Source: Selenomonas sp. WCT3
GTDB taxonomy: Bacteria > Bacillota > Negativicutes > Selenomonadales > Selenomonadaceae
Length of the DNA: 64,000 nt
Assembly: GCA_900100835.1 (NCBI GenBank)
Contig: FNCM01000007.1
Coordinates: 20,180 to 84,179 of the forward strand
Direction: 5' to 3'
The notes beneath the pieces were generated by a model. The model worked only from the letters and a program-made list of their open reading frames with translations. It was not told where the DNA came from and searched no databases. Each line of letters starts with the position of its first letter. Position 1 is the first letter of the stretch. Below, piece after piece: positions 1 to 10,122 of this stretch. The position numbers were made by a program, and so were the translations under genes.

Positions 1-107
1 GATAAAAATTTCGTTTAGAAAAACATCTCCCGCGTAGTGTTGGCACTGCCCCTAGCGGCGGCGAAGAGCTGCTTCGAATAAGGCTCCGCTAACCGATAAA
101 CTGTAAT
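1..107 (-). repeat. Partial copy (C) of the 566-bp palindromic repeat
   Basis: Reverse complement matches the left end of the repeats at 16320-16885 and 56664-57228, including the terminal ATTACAGTTT, the CTTATTCGAAGCAGCTCTTCG block and the CCGCTAGGGGCAGTGCCAAC arm. The copy continues past the left edge of the window, so its full extent is not visible. Confidence 0.85.
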
Positions 108-118
108 TTCACGCTTTT

Positions 119-973
119 TTAGCGGATATGGGCTTCAGCGGCCTGCTGACGCAGACGGGCGATACGCTCAGCGGTTTCCGGATGCGTGCTGAACAAGTTG
201 GCAATGGCTTTGCCAGACCCTTTCAGCGGGTTGACGATATACATATGGGCCGTAGCTGGCTGTGCCTGTGCCATCGGCTGAGCATGCGTTGCATAATACT
301 CGATTTTCTCCAGGGCATCAGCCAAATAATTCGGATTGCCGCAAATTTCACCGCCATCATGGTCGGCCTCATACTCACGCGAACGGCTGATGGCCATCTG
401 AATCAGCATAGCGGCAATCGGTGCCAGAATAACCATTGCCAAAGCGGCAATCGGGTTGCCGCCATCCTCGTCATCCGAGTTGCCAAAGAAGGCCAGGAAC
501 TGTGCCGAGTAGGTGATAACCGTTGCCATCATAGCCGCAATCGTTCCCGTCAGGATGTCGCGATTCTTAACATGGGAGAGCTCATGGGCCAAGACGCCGG
601 AAAGCTCATTATAATCGAGCACATTCATGATTCCCGTCGTAACGGCCACAGCTGCATGATCCGGATTACGGCCCGTGGCAAAGGCGTTGGGAACATCGCT
701 GTTGATGATGCACACCTTCGGCATGGGGAGGTTGGCATTAGCGGCCAGTTTCTCCACCAGCTGGAAAAGCTGCGGAGCATCTTCCCGGGAGATTTCCTGC
801 GCACCGGCGGATTTCAATGCCATCGTATCGCTGAACCAGTACATGAACATATCCATACCCAGCGACAGGATCAGCATAGCCATAAGACCGGCTTTGCCGC
901 CAATCAGGCCGCCCACAAACATCATCAGGGCTGCCAATAGAACCATTAAGAAAAGAGTCTTGAGATTATTCAT
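119..973 (-). CDS. htpX: Membrane zinc metalloprotease HtpX
   Basis: M48-family membrane protease that degrades damaged membrane proteins under stress. The 284-aa protein starts MNNLKTLF with two N-terminal hydrophobic segments. The zinc motif HELSH follows at about residue 130, then two further hydrophobic segments and the downstream zinc-ligand region SREYEAD. I chose ATG at 973 because TAAGGAG lies 8-9 nt upstream; an in-frame upstream extension has no such site and overlaps the neighbouring gene. It lies 7 bp downstream of the TerC-family gene on the same strand, so the two are probably co-transcribed and may share the manganese riboswitch. Length and motifs are normal for the family. Confidence 0.95.
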   Translation of the reverse strand: MNNLKTLFLMVLLAALMMFVGGLIGGKAGLMAMLILSLGMDMFMYWFSDTMALKSAGAQEISREDAPQLFQLVEKLAANANLPMPKVCIINSDVPNAFATGRNPDHAAVAVTTGIMNVLDYNELSGVLAHELSHVKNRDILTGTIAAMMATVITYSAQFLAFFGNSDDEDGGNPIAALAMVILAPIAAMLIQMAISRSREYEADHDGGEICGNPNYLADALEKIEYYATHAQPMAQAQPATAHMYIVNPLKGSGKAIANLFSTHPETAERIARLRQQAAEAHIR

Positions 974-980
974 GATTTCG

Positions 981-1673
981 TCACTCCTTATTGTGATGAT
1001 TGATATACCAGCCAATCGCTAAAACGGCTGCTACAAAAATAATTTTCATATACAGGGCGTAGGGGAGGAGAAGGGCACCAACTGCCTTATCCGCAACCAT
1101 GAGTTCCGCTGCGGTATAGCCGAGGATGGCCGCACCAGCATAAATCAGCGCCGGCACTTTCAACATGATCATCAGGAAAACCTGAGCACCGAAAAGCACG
1201 ATGGGGATGGAAATCAGCAAGCCGCATATAATCAGGCTCCATTTTCCATCGGGTACGGTATTGGCGACACCAGCCAGCGATAATATATTGTCGATGCTCA
1301 TGATAAAGTCGGCAATCAAAATCGTCCGCACCGCCGCCATAAAGGTCGTCGGCTGGCCGGCATCTTCGCCCTTTTCTTCCCGGTGGTCTGTGACCAGCTT
1401 TACCGCGATGTACAAGAGCGCCGCACCACCGATTGCCTCAATATAGGGCGTTGCCAAAATCCCCGTAGCAAACAGCGTGCAGACAATGCGGATAAACACC
1501 GCACCAAAACCACCGATCAGGATAGCTTTGCGCCGGTTATGATGCGGCAGATTCTTGCACGCCAAGGCGATAAGAATCGCATTATCCCCGGACAGCAGTA
1601 AATCCAAGAGCAAGATTCCCGAAAAAGCTGCCAGCCATTCCGGTGAAAACATACCAGTAAATAAATTTTCCAT
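981..1673 (-). CDS. TerC/YkoY-family membrane protein, probable metal (Mn) exporter
   Basis: Integral membrane protein of the TerC family (about 230 aa, 6-7 hydrophobic segments). It carries the family motifs LLLSGDNAILIALA near the N-terminus and FIMSIDNILSLAG in the middle, whose acidic residues lie in membrane helices. Family members of the YkoY/YceF type export or help load Mn2+. The gene follows a yybP-ykoY riboswitch, which senses Mn2+, so a role in Mn homeostasis is a well-supported inference. ATG 1673 is used; an in-frame TTG at 1703 sits in the T-run of the leader terminator and is unlikely. htpX follows 7 bp downstream. Confidence 0.9.
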   Translation of the reverse strand: MENLFTGMFSPEWLAAFSGILLLDLLLSGDNAILIALACKNLPHHNRRKAILIGGFGAVFIRIVCTLFATGILATPYIEAIGGAALLYIAVKLVTDHREEKGEDAGQPTTFMAAVRTILIADFIMSIDNILSLAGVANTVPDGKWSLIICGLLISIPIVLFGAQVFLMIMLKVPALIYAGAAILGYTAAELMVADKAVGALLLPYALYMKIIFVAAVLAIGWYINHHNKE

Positions 1674-1696
1674 CTTCGTTATCACTTCTTCTTTCT

Positions 1697-1863
1697 GTAC
1701 CAAAAAGACCTTGACCTATATACAGTCGTAATATGACTTTATATAAGATCAAGGTCTCGCTTACTAACGATTAGCCGGCCGTACCGGGATGCTCCAGCAT
1801 CCGTACTGACGATATCAGGCCGTTCAGCTACTCCCCTTGTGGGGTATAGATTTAGTTGACTAT
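1697..1863 (-). ncRNA. yybP-ykoY manganese riboswitch with expression-platform terminator
   Basis: On the minus strand the leader contains the conserved GGGGAGTAGC (about 1836-1827), GTCAGTACGG, CCCGGTACGGCCGGCT and the closing GCGAGACCTTG (about 1762-1752) of the yybP-ykoY class. It is followed by a long hairpin (1707-1756) ending in TTTTT at 1706-1702. The 3' P1 strand GACCTTGA is also the 5' strand of the terminator stem, so Mn-stabilised P1 should prevent termination. Family assignment is known; the ON-switch direction is inferred from this overlap. Confidence 0.93.
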
Positions 1864-1869
1864 GGCTAT

Positions 1870-1898
1870 AATATACCATAGCCGTTTTGACTTTGCAA
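1870..1898 (-). promoter_or_regulatory. Promoter of the riboswitch-terC-htpX unit
   Basis: Minus-strand TTGCAA (1898-1893), a 17-bp spacer and TATATT (1875-1870), with predicted start near 1863, just before the aptamer. The -10 lies inside an imperfect dyad (CTATGG...CCATAG), which could be an operator; no regulator is identified. Confidence 0.65.
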
Positions 1899-1931
1899 GC
1901 AAAAATGTCAAAACGTCAGCTAAAAATTCGA

Positions 1932-3989
<2,058 letters not shown>

Positions 3990-4310
3990 TCATTCCGTAA
4001 CCAATCTTGTTTCCGTTATTTTCTTCGTTGCATCCACTGCATCTATCGTCGTAAACGCCAGCTCTGAGCGCCGCTTTAAAGTGAGCGGCGATATTACTGA
4101 CAGGTATATTTTATCTTCGGTCAATACCAAGGCCTTAATGGACTCATGATCATCCTCCGGGCCAAGTTCCAGCGTATTTACCACCCGGCCGGCTTTTCGT
4201 TTCGCTGCCAGCATTTTTTTCCCTGGACCATTCTGAAAGAGTGCAAAATCCTGAATGGCTATGACGTCTTTGGTCCGAACCGATACGCCATTTCCTAAAT
4301 GTAAAAACAT
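3990..4310 (-). CDS. remB: DUF370 / RemB-like DNA-binding regulator
   Basis: Small protein (106 aa) of the DUF370 family, matching the gene found between recF and gyrB in Bacillus (yaaB/remB). The family includes RemA, a DNA-binding activator of matrix genes; RemB's own role is less clear. Conserved start MFLHLGNGVSVRTKDVIAI and SELAFTTIDAV are visible. Its ATG overlaps the TGA stop of the DUF721 gene (TGATG), indicating translational coupling. It precedes gyrB by about 18 bp. Family identity is strong from sequence and synteny; function in this diderm host is unknown. Confidence 0.88.
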   Translation of the reverse strand: MFLHLGNGVSVRTKDVIAIQDFALFQNGPGKKMLAAKRKAGRVVNTLELGPEDDHESIKALVLTEDKIYLSVISPLTLKRRSELAFTTIDAVDATKKITETRLVTE

Positions 4311-5263
4311 CAGTGTTCACCTCTGCCTTTCTTGCCCAGCTTAATGACCGAGTAACGCTTTGGTGCTTTATAGTCCTTGGGCCGATGAAGATTGAACCGC
4401 AGGCGGTATATCGTCCTTACGATTTCATCCTCCGTAAGCTGCTCCGGTGGCAGGCAGCGATAGAGCATCACGAGGTTCTTGGCCTTGATACTTTGCGTAT
4501 CGTTCACATCCACCTCAGTTGCCAGCTGCTGTACCATTGAAGCACGTTGATCATTCAAAAGCTTTGGCGTGCATTCTGGTACGTATTCCCGCACTTCCTT
4601 GCAGCGGGCCCAGGGGATATCCCGCAGGACTTGACGGACTCTTGCCGCTAAAGCTTCCCGCTGCTTGCGCCCGCATACCGGACAGCGCAATTCCTCTTTG
4701 GGGCATAGGGTACCGCAGTCTGCACAGGGATGCCATTCTTTCGTGGCCCTAAGTTTTTCCATTTGCATATGTTTGCGGAAAAGCTCTCTGGCCTTGGCCA
4801 CAATATCCCCATCCATGTCTTCCCTGCCAATTTGCTCAGAGGCCTGCACTTCCTCAGCGGTGAGCAGAACCTGCTGGCGATTTTTGCCCCAGTTATATTC
4901 CCGCTTCGTATGCGCGATGCGGATTTCATCAATCCCATCGGTATCCGGATGCTCCCAGCGGCGGCTGAAGGCAATCCCAGCAATCATCTTCTGGCCAGCG
5001 TAATTGTTGACCAGCTGGGTGATTTGCTCCTGCATCATCACCAGATTGTTGCGCAGAGACGGATTTCCACAGTAAAGATACAGGATTTCCTTGCGGATTC
5101 CCTGGGGCTCCGTATGCTTGGCATTAAAGGAACCGACAATATCCTCCCAGTGCCAGAGCACCCAATGCATGAAAAATTTCTTTTCAAAGGCCGCTCCTTT
5201 GGTGTGAACCCAGCGGGGGATGACGGATTTTACTTTTTCCAGTCCTGGTGTGCGCTTTGCCAT
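4310..5263 (-). CDS. DUF721 (DciA-like) protein with zinc-ribbon extension
   Basis: The N-terminal ~110 residues resemble DUF721/DciA, the ancestral replicative-helicase loader/operator: WEDIVGSFNAKHTEPQGI, then LYLYCGNPSLRNNLVMMQEQ. After that is an extension of about 200 residues with a putative Cys4 zinc ribbon (CADC at about 180-183 and CPVC at about 194-197) and a basic C-terminus (KAPKRYSVIKLGKKGRG). At 317 aa it is roughly twice the length of ordinary DciA. Start MAKRTPGLEK (5263) has GAGGT upstream overlapping the end of recF. The setting between recF and remB/gyrB fits a replication role. Helicase loading is inferred from the family, not shown by the sequence. Confidence 0.8.
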   Translation of the reverse strand: MAKRTPGLEKVKSVIPRWVHTKGAAFEKKFFMHWVLWHWEDIVGSFNAKHTEPQGIRKEILYLYCGNPSLRNNLVMMQEQITQLVNNYAGQKMIAGIAFSRRWEHPDTDGIDEIRIAHTKREYNWGKNRQQVLLTAEEVQASEQIGREDMDGDIVAKARELFRKHMQMEKLRATKEWHPCADCGTLCPKEELRCPVCGRKQREALAARVRQVLRDIPWARCKEVREYVPECTPKLLNDQRASMVQQLATEVDVNDTQSIKAKNLVMLYRCLPPEQLTEDEIVRTIYRLRFNLHRPKDYKAPKRYSVIKLGKKGRGEH

Positions 5264-5267
5264 TCTA

Positions 5268-6371
5268 TTACCTCGTAATCTGGCCCGCCTTAACGTAAAA
5301 ATAAGTACCAATACGCTCCTGCGGGAAATACGCTGCATCCGTGGCGGTAATCATCGTCTGAATCCGCTCCCGGCGAATATACGCCATCAATTGCTGGCGC
5401 CGGGAAGCATCCAGCTCACTCATGACATCATCCAGCAGCAGGATTGGGTATTCACCTGTTTCGGAACGCAGAAATTCCAGCTCCGACAATTTCAAGGACA
5501 ACACGCCAGTGCGCTGCTGTCCTTGGGAACCGAAATTCCGCAGATTGATGCCGTTGACCGTGAGCACGATGTCATCATGATGGGGCCCCCGGGTCGTTGA
5601 ACCGCGCAGGATGTCCACCTCACGATGAGAAGCCAGCTCTTTATTATACCATGAAGCGAGGTCGTTTGTCATATCCCCCTCTTCCATGCCGTGAATCGCA
5701 TAGGCAATCGACAGATTCTCCCGGTTGTCCGATATGCGGCGCTGCATGAGGTTAGCCAGCATATTGAGTTTCTTTACGGCCTCCTGACGCTTTTTCGTGA
5801 TTTTGACAGCACTTTCGATGAGCTGGGGGTCCCAGAGGTCCAGCATTTCCGCCGAAGCCTTCCGTTCCCGAATGCGTTTTAACAGGGTATTGCGCTGGGT
5901 AACGATGCGGTTGTACTGCTGAAGCTCATGATAGTAAGCAGGACTTGCCTGGGAAATCTCACCGTCTAAAAAGCGCCGGCGTCCAGCCGGCGCTCCTTTT
6001 ATCAAAAATAAATCTTCGGGAGAAAATAGAACGGTATTGATACTGCCGATTAATTCCTTAGGACGGATGGGATGTTCATTGAGGAGAATCCGACGCCGTT
6101 TTTCCCGGCTGAACTGAAATTCCAAATGATTTCCCACCCCCAGGCGGTCGAAATCCAACTGAACCGATGCCGCCGGCTGTTCCCAGCGTATCAAATCCGT
6201 ATCGCTGTGGGTGCGGTGGGAATGGCCCAAGGAGGCATAGTAAACCGCCTCGAGGATATTCGTCTTTCCCTGAGCATTCTGGCCCAAAAAGACATTGATA
6301 TTCGGGTCAAAGTCCAGCTGTATCTCGGAATAGTTCCGATAATTTCTCAGTAAAATAGAACGTACATACAT
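5268..6371 (-). CDS. recF: DNA replication and repair protein RecF
   Basis: SMC-like ABC ATPase that binds ssDNA-dsDNA junctions and helps load RecA at gaps. The 367-aa protein has the Walker A GQNAQGKTNILEA at about residues 30-42, the ABC signature region with LSLKLSELEFL, and Walker B YPILLLDDVMSELD near residue 310. These fit RecF in length and order. It is the fourth gene of the dnaA-dnaN-S4-recF series, 36 bp after the S4 gene. AGGAG precedes the ATG. The next gene's ribosome site overlaps its end, suggesting coupling. Confidence 0.97.
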   Translation of the reverse strand: MYVRSILLRNYRNYSEIQLDFDPNINVFLGQNAQGKTNILEAVYYASLGHSHRTHSDTDLIRWEQPAASVQLDFDRLGVGNHLEFQFSREKRRRILLNEHPIRPKELIGSINTVLFSPEDLFLIKGAPAGRRRFLDGEISQASPAYYHELQQYNRIVTQRNTLLKRIRERKASAEMLDLWDPQLIESAVKITKKRQEAVKKLNMLANLMQRRISDNRENLSIAYAIHGMEEGDMTNDLASWYNKELASHREVDILRGSTTRGPHHDDIVLTVNGINLRNFGSQGQQRTGVLSLKLSELEFLRSETGEYPILLLDDVMSELDASRRQQLMAYIRRERIQTMITATDAAYFPQERIGTYFYVKAGQITR

Positions 6372-6408
6372 TCTCTTATAATCTCCTGTCAGCCCAGGCG
6401 GCCTGACG

Positions 6409-6630
6409 TTACTCCTTGGTTACTCGCCAGGCACCCATGCCTTCGATTTCCACTACATCCCCAGGATGCAGTTTGCGGCGGCGGGCACTTTCCGTCTCGC
6501 CGTTGCGCTTGATGCGACGCTCCTCAATAAGCATCTTGACTTCGCCGCCAGATTGCAGCACGCCAGCCCATTTTAAGAACTGGTCCAGCTGGATTTCTTC
6601 GGTTTCGATTGCGATATCCTCAATCTGCAT
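6409..6630 (-). CDS. S4-domain RNA-binding protein (YaaA/RlbA family)
   Basis: 73-aa single S4 domain: IQLDQFLKWAGVLQSGGEVK, then IKRNGETESARRRKLHPGDVVE, the usual alpha-L RNA-binding fold. In Bacillus the gene between dnaN and recF (yaaA) encodes the same kind of protein, linked to large-subunit ribosome assembly. A strong TAAGGAGG precedes the ATG. It lies 13 bp after dnaN and 37 bp before recF, in the same transcription unit. The ribosome-related role is inferred from the family. Confidence 0.9.
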   Translation of the reverse strand: MQIEDIAIETEEIQLDQFLKWAGVLQSGGEVKMLIEERRIKRNGETESARRRKLHPGDVVEIEGMGAWRVTKE

Positions 6631-6643
6631 GTGGAAAACCTCC

Positions 6644-7756
6644 TTAGTGAGCCGTACGAACCGGCGTTACGATGTAGATAAACTCCTCATCATCCGCTTC
6701 GCGGACAGCTGCCGGGGAGAGGGGCTGATTGAGTTTAATCTGGCAGGTATCGCTATCGATATTCTTCATTACATCCATGATGTACTGGGCGTTGAAGGCA
6801 ATGGTCAGCTCCGGCCCTTCAATGGAAGCGGCCACCGACTCTTCAGCATTACCGATATCCGGGTTGTTGGAGGTAATGTGAACCTGATTGTTGGCAAATT
6901 CCAATTTGATGATGTTGTAATCACCAGCCCGGGAAATCAGCGAAACGCGGTCAACGGCCGAGCTGAATTCTCCAGCATCGAGGGTAACCACCGTAGCAAA
7001 CTCCGGCGGAATAACCCGGTGATAATCTGGGAAAGCCCCTTCAATTAGACGGGAAGTCATGTAGAGGTTCTCAAAGGCGAAGCTAATCTGGTTGTAGGTG
7101 CAGGTAACCGTCACGTCCGTGGGAATTTCCGAGGTCATATTGTGGAGAAGTTCCTGCAAAATGCGGGACGGAATAATGATTTTGATGTTGCCGATGCTCT
7201 CATCAAAGGTCTCGAATTTGACGGCGAGACGATGGGTGTTGGTAGCTGCCATGGTGACTTTCGTGTCGGCTACTTCCAAATAGCAGCCCGTAAATACGGG
7301 GCGAGACTCGTCGTTGGAGCAGGCAAATACCGTCTTCTTAACCAAAGAACGCAAAACGTTATCCTTGATCTTGAACTGAAGGTTGCCTTCCATCGGTTTG
7401 ATGGTTGGGAACTCGGAAGCGTTCATGCTAAGAAGGGTAAAGTTTGCCTGATTCGACTGGATGTGGACAATCTTCTCTTCGCGATTAAAGGAAAGAGAGA
7501 CACTATCCCCAGGCAGTTTGCGGATAACTTCCTGGAAATAACGACCGGAAAGGGCAATTTGGCCAGGTTCTTCAATTTCAGCTGGGATGCGGCAGACCAT
7601 GCCGATTTCATAATTTGTTGCCTGAAGTTCCAAGATACCGGCCTCTGCTTTCAGGTAAATACCGGAAAGGATTGGGGTCTGGGGCTTGGTGGCTACGGCC
7701 TTGGATACAATCTGCAAGGCGCTGACCAGTTCATTTTTGGCACAGGTGATTTTCAT
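6644..7756 (-). CDS. dnaN: DNA polymerase III beta sliding clamp
   Basis: 370-aa ring-forming clamp that tethers polymerase III and binds many repair factors. Three successive clamp folds are visible: MKITCAKNELVSALQIVSKA at the start, FACSNDESRPVFTGCYLE at the centre, and FNAQYIMDVMKNID plus a C-terminal IYIVTPVR pocket strand. Length is standard. It lies downstream of dnaA across a 270-bp intergenic region that holds DnaA boxes and the likely unwinding element. The S4 gene and recF follow in the same direction. Confidence 0.98.
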   Translation of the reverse strand: MKITCAKNELVSALQIVSKAVATKPQTPILSGIYLKAEAGILELQATNYEIGMVCRIPAEIEEPGQIALSGRYFQEVIRKLPGDSVSLSFNREEKIVHIQSNQANFTLLSMNASEFPTIKPMEGNLQFKIKDNVLRSLVKKTVFACSNDESRPVFTGCYLEVADTKVTMAATNTHRLAVKFETFDESIGNIKIIIPSRILQELLHNMTSEIPTDVTVTCTYNQISFAFENLYMTSRLIEGAFPDYHRVIPPEFATVVTLDAGEFSSAVDRVSLISRAGDYNIIKLEFANNQVHITSNNPDIGNAEESVAASIEGPELTIAFNAQYIMDVMKNIDSDTCQIKLNQPLSPAAVREADDEEFIYIVTPVRTAH

Positions 7757-7772
7757 TTTGGTGGTCCTCTCT

Positions 7773-8004
7773 TTTTTTTATTATTACTCGGAGTATTTTT
7801 AAATAAATAGCCGTCGTAGTAGTAGGGCTTGTGGAAATGTTGAAAAGTGCAAAAATCCCAATGTTATCAACGATTAACCTGTGGGTAATATGTTCATAAC
7901 AAGAGGGGAGGTTATCCACACAATCCACGGTGAAAACCTCCCCTGTATTTTATCCACATTCTGTCGACAAGAAATCCGCAGGACTTTCCACAGAGTTATC
8001 CACG
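7773..8004 (-). other. oriC core: DnaA boxes, DnaA-trio-like element and AT-rich unwinding region
   Basis: Intergenic region between dnaA and dnaN. Plus-strand DnaA boxes are TTATCCACA at 7912-7920 and 7950-7958 and TTATCCACG at 7996-8004, with weaker matches (TTATCAACG 7864, and TGTGGGTAA 7880 on the minus strand). Read on the minus strand, TTTCCACAA (7837-7829) is followed by GCCC, then TACTACTAC (7825-7817), then AT-rich DNA down to 7773. This is the order DnaA box, GC cluster, DnaA-trios, DUE described for the Bacillus subtilis basal unwinding system. Assignment as oriC rests on that match and on synteny. Confidence 0.85.
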
Positions 8005-8027
8005 ACGATTCTGTTCATAAAATGACG

Positions 8028-9446
8028 TTACATCTTCTGGATTCGCTCGACGAGTTCGTTTAGGATACCGCCGAGTTTGATGTCGGATTCTTTTTCTTTG
8101 CTGATTTTATCGCAAGCATGCAGTACCGTGGTGTGGTCACGGCCACCGAAGAAATTGCCAATCTGGGGCAGGGACGTATCGGTGAGCTCGCGGCAGAGGT
8201 ACATGGCAATCTGCCGTGGGTAGGCAATGCTGCGGGTACGCTTCTTAGCGTGCAAATCGTCAATCTTTATCTTGAAGTAAGACGCTACGATTTCCTGGAT
8301 TACTTCCATGGTAATCTCTTTCGTCTTGTTGTTCGGGAACACATCTTTTAGGGCCTCAGCCACTAAATCCGTGGTGACTGGCTTCTTAATCAGGGAAGCA
8401 TAGGCAACGACGCGGGTCAACGCGCCTTCAAGTTCACGGATATTGCTGTCGATGCGGCTGGCAATGTAGACCATGACGTCATTTGGTACGCTGAAATGAT
8501 CAAGCTGTGCCTTGTTTTTTAAGATGGCAATACGCGTCTCAAGGTCCGGGGCCTGAATGTCGGTGATAAGTCCCCATTCAAAGCGGGAACGCAGGCGGTC
8601 TTCTAAGCGTTCAACTTCCCGGGGCGGACGGTCGGAGGACAGAATAATCTGTTTCTCGGCGTCGTGCAGGGTGTTGAAGGTATGGAAGAATTCCTCCTGA
8701 GTACTGGTCTTGCCAGACAGGAACTGGATATCGTCGACCAGCAGGACGTCGATGTTCCGGTATTTTTGGCGGAACTTCTCCGCGTTACCTTCCTGGATGC
8801 TGCGGATAATCTCATTGGTGAATTGTTCACTGGAGACATAAAGAACCCGCATCTCCGGATGGTTGTGGAGAACCCGGTTGCCGATGGCATGCATCAGATG
8901 GGTTTTTCCGAGACCAACCCCGCCGTACATGAAAAAGGGGTTGTAGACCTTTCCTGGCGATTCGGCGACAGCCATAGCGGCTGCATGGGCAAAGCGGTTG
9001 CTGCTGCCTGTTACGAAGGTATCGAAGGTATATTTTGGATTTAAAGAGGAACTGTCGCCAGCGGCAAGAATGTGCATATCGCTATTTTCGGTGCTGGTGT
9101 TCGTATCTCCGTTGTGGCTGAAAAGGGTACCCTGGTCGGGGGGCTCCTTCGGACCGCGGCGAACTGGTTCTTGCTCTGGTTCCGGCGTTTTCTCCGTTTC
9201 AACTACTTTCATGACGATTTTTCGGGGGCTGCCCACAACAGCCGCAACTGCATCCTCAAGTATCGTCAGGTAATGGCTGGTAATCCAGTCCTTGGCCATA
9301 GCCGTTTGCGTGCCGAGGACTAAGTCCGATTCCGTCAGGGAGATAGGCTGAATCGGATCGAGCCATTTGAAGGCAGAGCCTGCGAGCTGGTCTCTCATAT
9401 TATTGAGAATCTGCTCCCAGATTGCCTGCAATTCTGCTTGCTCCAT
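8028..9446 (-). CDS. dnaA: Chromosomal replication initiator DnaA
   Basis: AAA+ initiator that binds DnaA boxes and melts oriC. The 472-aa protein has domain I (LQAIWEQILNNMRDQLAG), a Glu/Pro-rich domain II linker (about residues 85-135), then the AAA+ domain with Walker A GGVGLGKTHLMHAI and Walker B DVLLVDDIQFLSGK. Domain IV ends with the DnaA signature FGGRDHTTVLHACDKI. The domain II linker makes it slightly longer than Bacillus DnaA. It is flanked on both sides by DnaA boxes, which suggests autoregulation. The start has AAAGGG upstream. Confidence 0.98.
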   Translation of the reverse strand: MEQAELQAIWEQILNNMRDQLAGSAFKWLDPIQPISLTESDLVLGTQTAMAKDWITSHYLTILEDAVAAVVGSPRKIVMKVVETEKTPEPEQEPVRRGPKEPPDQGTLFSHNGDTNTSTENSDMHILAAGDSSSLNPKYTFDTFVTGSSNRFAHAAAMAVAESPGKVYNPFFMYGGVGLGKTHLMHAIGNRVLHNHPEMRVLYVSSEQFTNEIIRSIQEGNAEKFRQKYRNIDVLLVDDIQFLSGKTSTQEEFFHTFNTLHDAEKQIILSSDRPPREVERLEDRLRSRFEWGLITDIQAPDLETRIAILKNKAQLDHFSVPNDVMVYIASRIDSNIRELEGALTRVVAYASLIKKPVTTDLVAEALKDVFPNNKTKEITMEVIQEIVASYFKIKIDDLHAKKRTRSIAYPRQIAMYLCRELTDTSLPQIGNFFGGRDHTTVLHACDKISKEKESDIKLGGILNELVERIQKM

Positions 9447-9486
9447 TAAAATAACCCTTTCTGCTTATAGAATATGTAGAAAGCTT

Positions 9487-9719
9487 TTTCCACAGGTGAA
9501 TATTTTTATCCACATTTTTATCCACAGGTGTGGATAAATGAAGGTTTCCCCAGGAGAAGAGGCGGGAAATATGGATAAGTTCACGGGACTTTCTGTTTCC
9601 GCGATTTTCAAGTGCTGTGGAGTTTTCCGCACAATAATCAACAATATCTTATCAGAATAAAATCAAGTTATCAACAGTTTTTAAGGGGATAACTGGTTAA
9701 AAGTAATATTTTATCCACA
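9487..9719. other. DnaA-box cluster upstream of dnaA (second half of a bipartite origin)
   Basis: DnaA boxes upstream of dnaA: TTATCCACA at 9506-9514, 9518-9526 and 9711-9719 (plus); TGTGGATAA at 9529-9537 (minus strand box); weaker TTTTCCACA near 9486 and TTATCAACA at 9668-9676. With the dnaA-dnaN cluster this makes a bipartite origin as in Bacillus. The boxes also overlap the likely dnaA promoter region and so could mediate autorepression (inference). Confidence 0.85.
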
Positions 9720-9749
9720 ATTAGGGGCAAAAAATGCACAGGGAAAATC

Positions 9750-9778
9750 TTGACACCTCTTAGGGCGTAGGCTATAAT
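9750..9778 (+). promoter_or_regulatory. rpmH promoter
   Basis: TTGACA (9750-9755), 17-bp spacer, TATAAT (9773-9778): a full consensus sigma-A promoter, predicted start near 9785, about 105 nt upstream of rpmH. Confidence 0.85.
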
Positions 9779-9889
9779 TTACGGTGAGTCTTAGTGCGGG
9801 GGACACCTGCACGAGCATAAAGAAGATCTGATGCTTTGCTTCTATACGAATAGAAAAATCAGAAATCAGCATAAGGAGGTGTTTAACGA

Positions 9890-10024
9890 ATGAAACAGAC
9901 TTATCAGCCGAACAACCATTGGAGAAAGAAGACCCATGGCTTCCGTGAGCGCATGAAGACGAAAGGCGGTCGTCTCGTTCTGAAGAGAAGACGCCAGCGC
10001 GGTAGAAAGAAGCTTTCGGCATAA
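9890..10024 (+). CDS. rpmH: 50S ribosomal protein L34
   Basis: 44-aa basic protein beginning [20 protein letters not shown] and ending in the Arg/Lys-rich tail [11 protein letters not shown], the standard length and pattern of bacterial L34. AAGGAGGT lies at 9873-9880, 9 nt before the ATG. A consensus promoter is about 110 nt upstream. It is the first gene of the rpmH-rnpA-yidD-yidC-jag series that runs away from dnaA. A weak terminator follows at 10035-10060, so part of the transcription may end there. Confidence 0.97.
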   Translation: MKQTYQPNNHWRKKTHGFRERMKTKGGRLVLKRRRQRGRKKLSA

Positions 10025-10034
10025 ATTTTACAGT

Positions 10035-10060
10035 AAGGTCACTTAGGTGGCCTTTTCTTT
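10035..10060 (+). terminator. Weak terminator/attenuator after rpmH
   Basis: AAGGTCAC-TTAG-GTGGCCTT stem followed by a T-rich tract. It may give more L34 than RnpA message from the shared promoter (inference). Confidence 0.6.
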
Positions 10061-10122
10061 TAGTTATCATTTGGTTTCGGAGCAAATCCGAATCGTTTTT
10101 ATAGATATTGGTGAAATTACGA

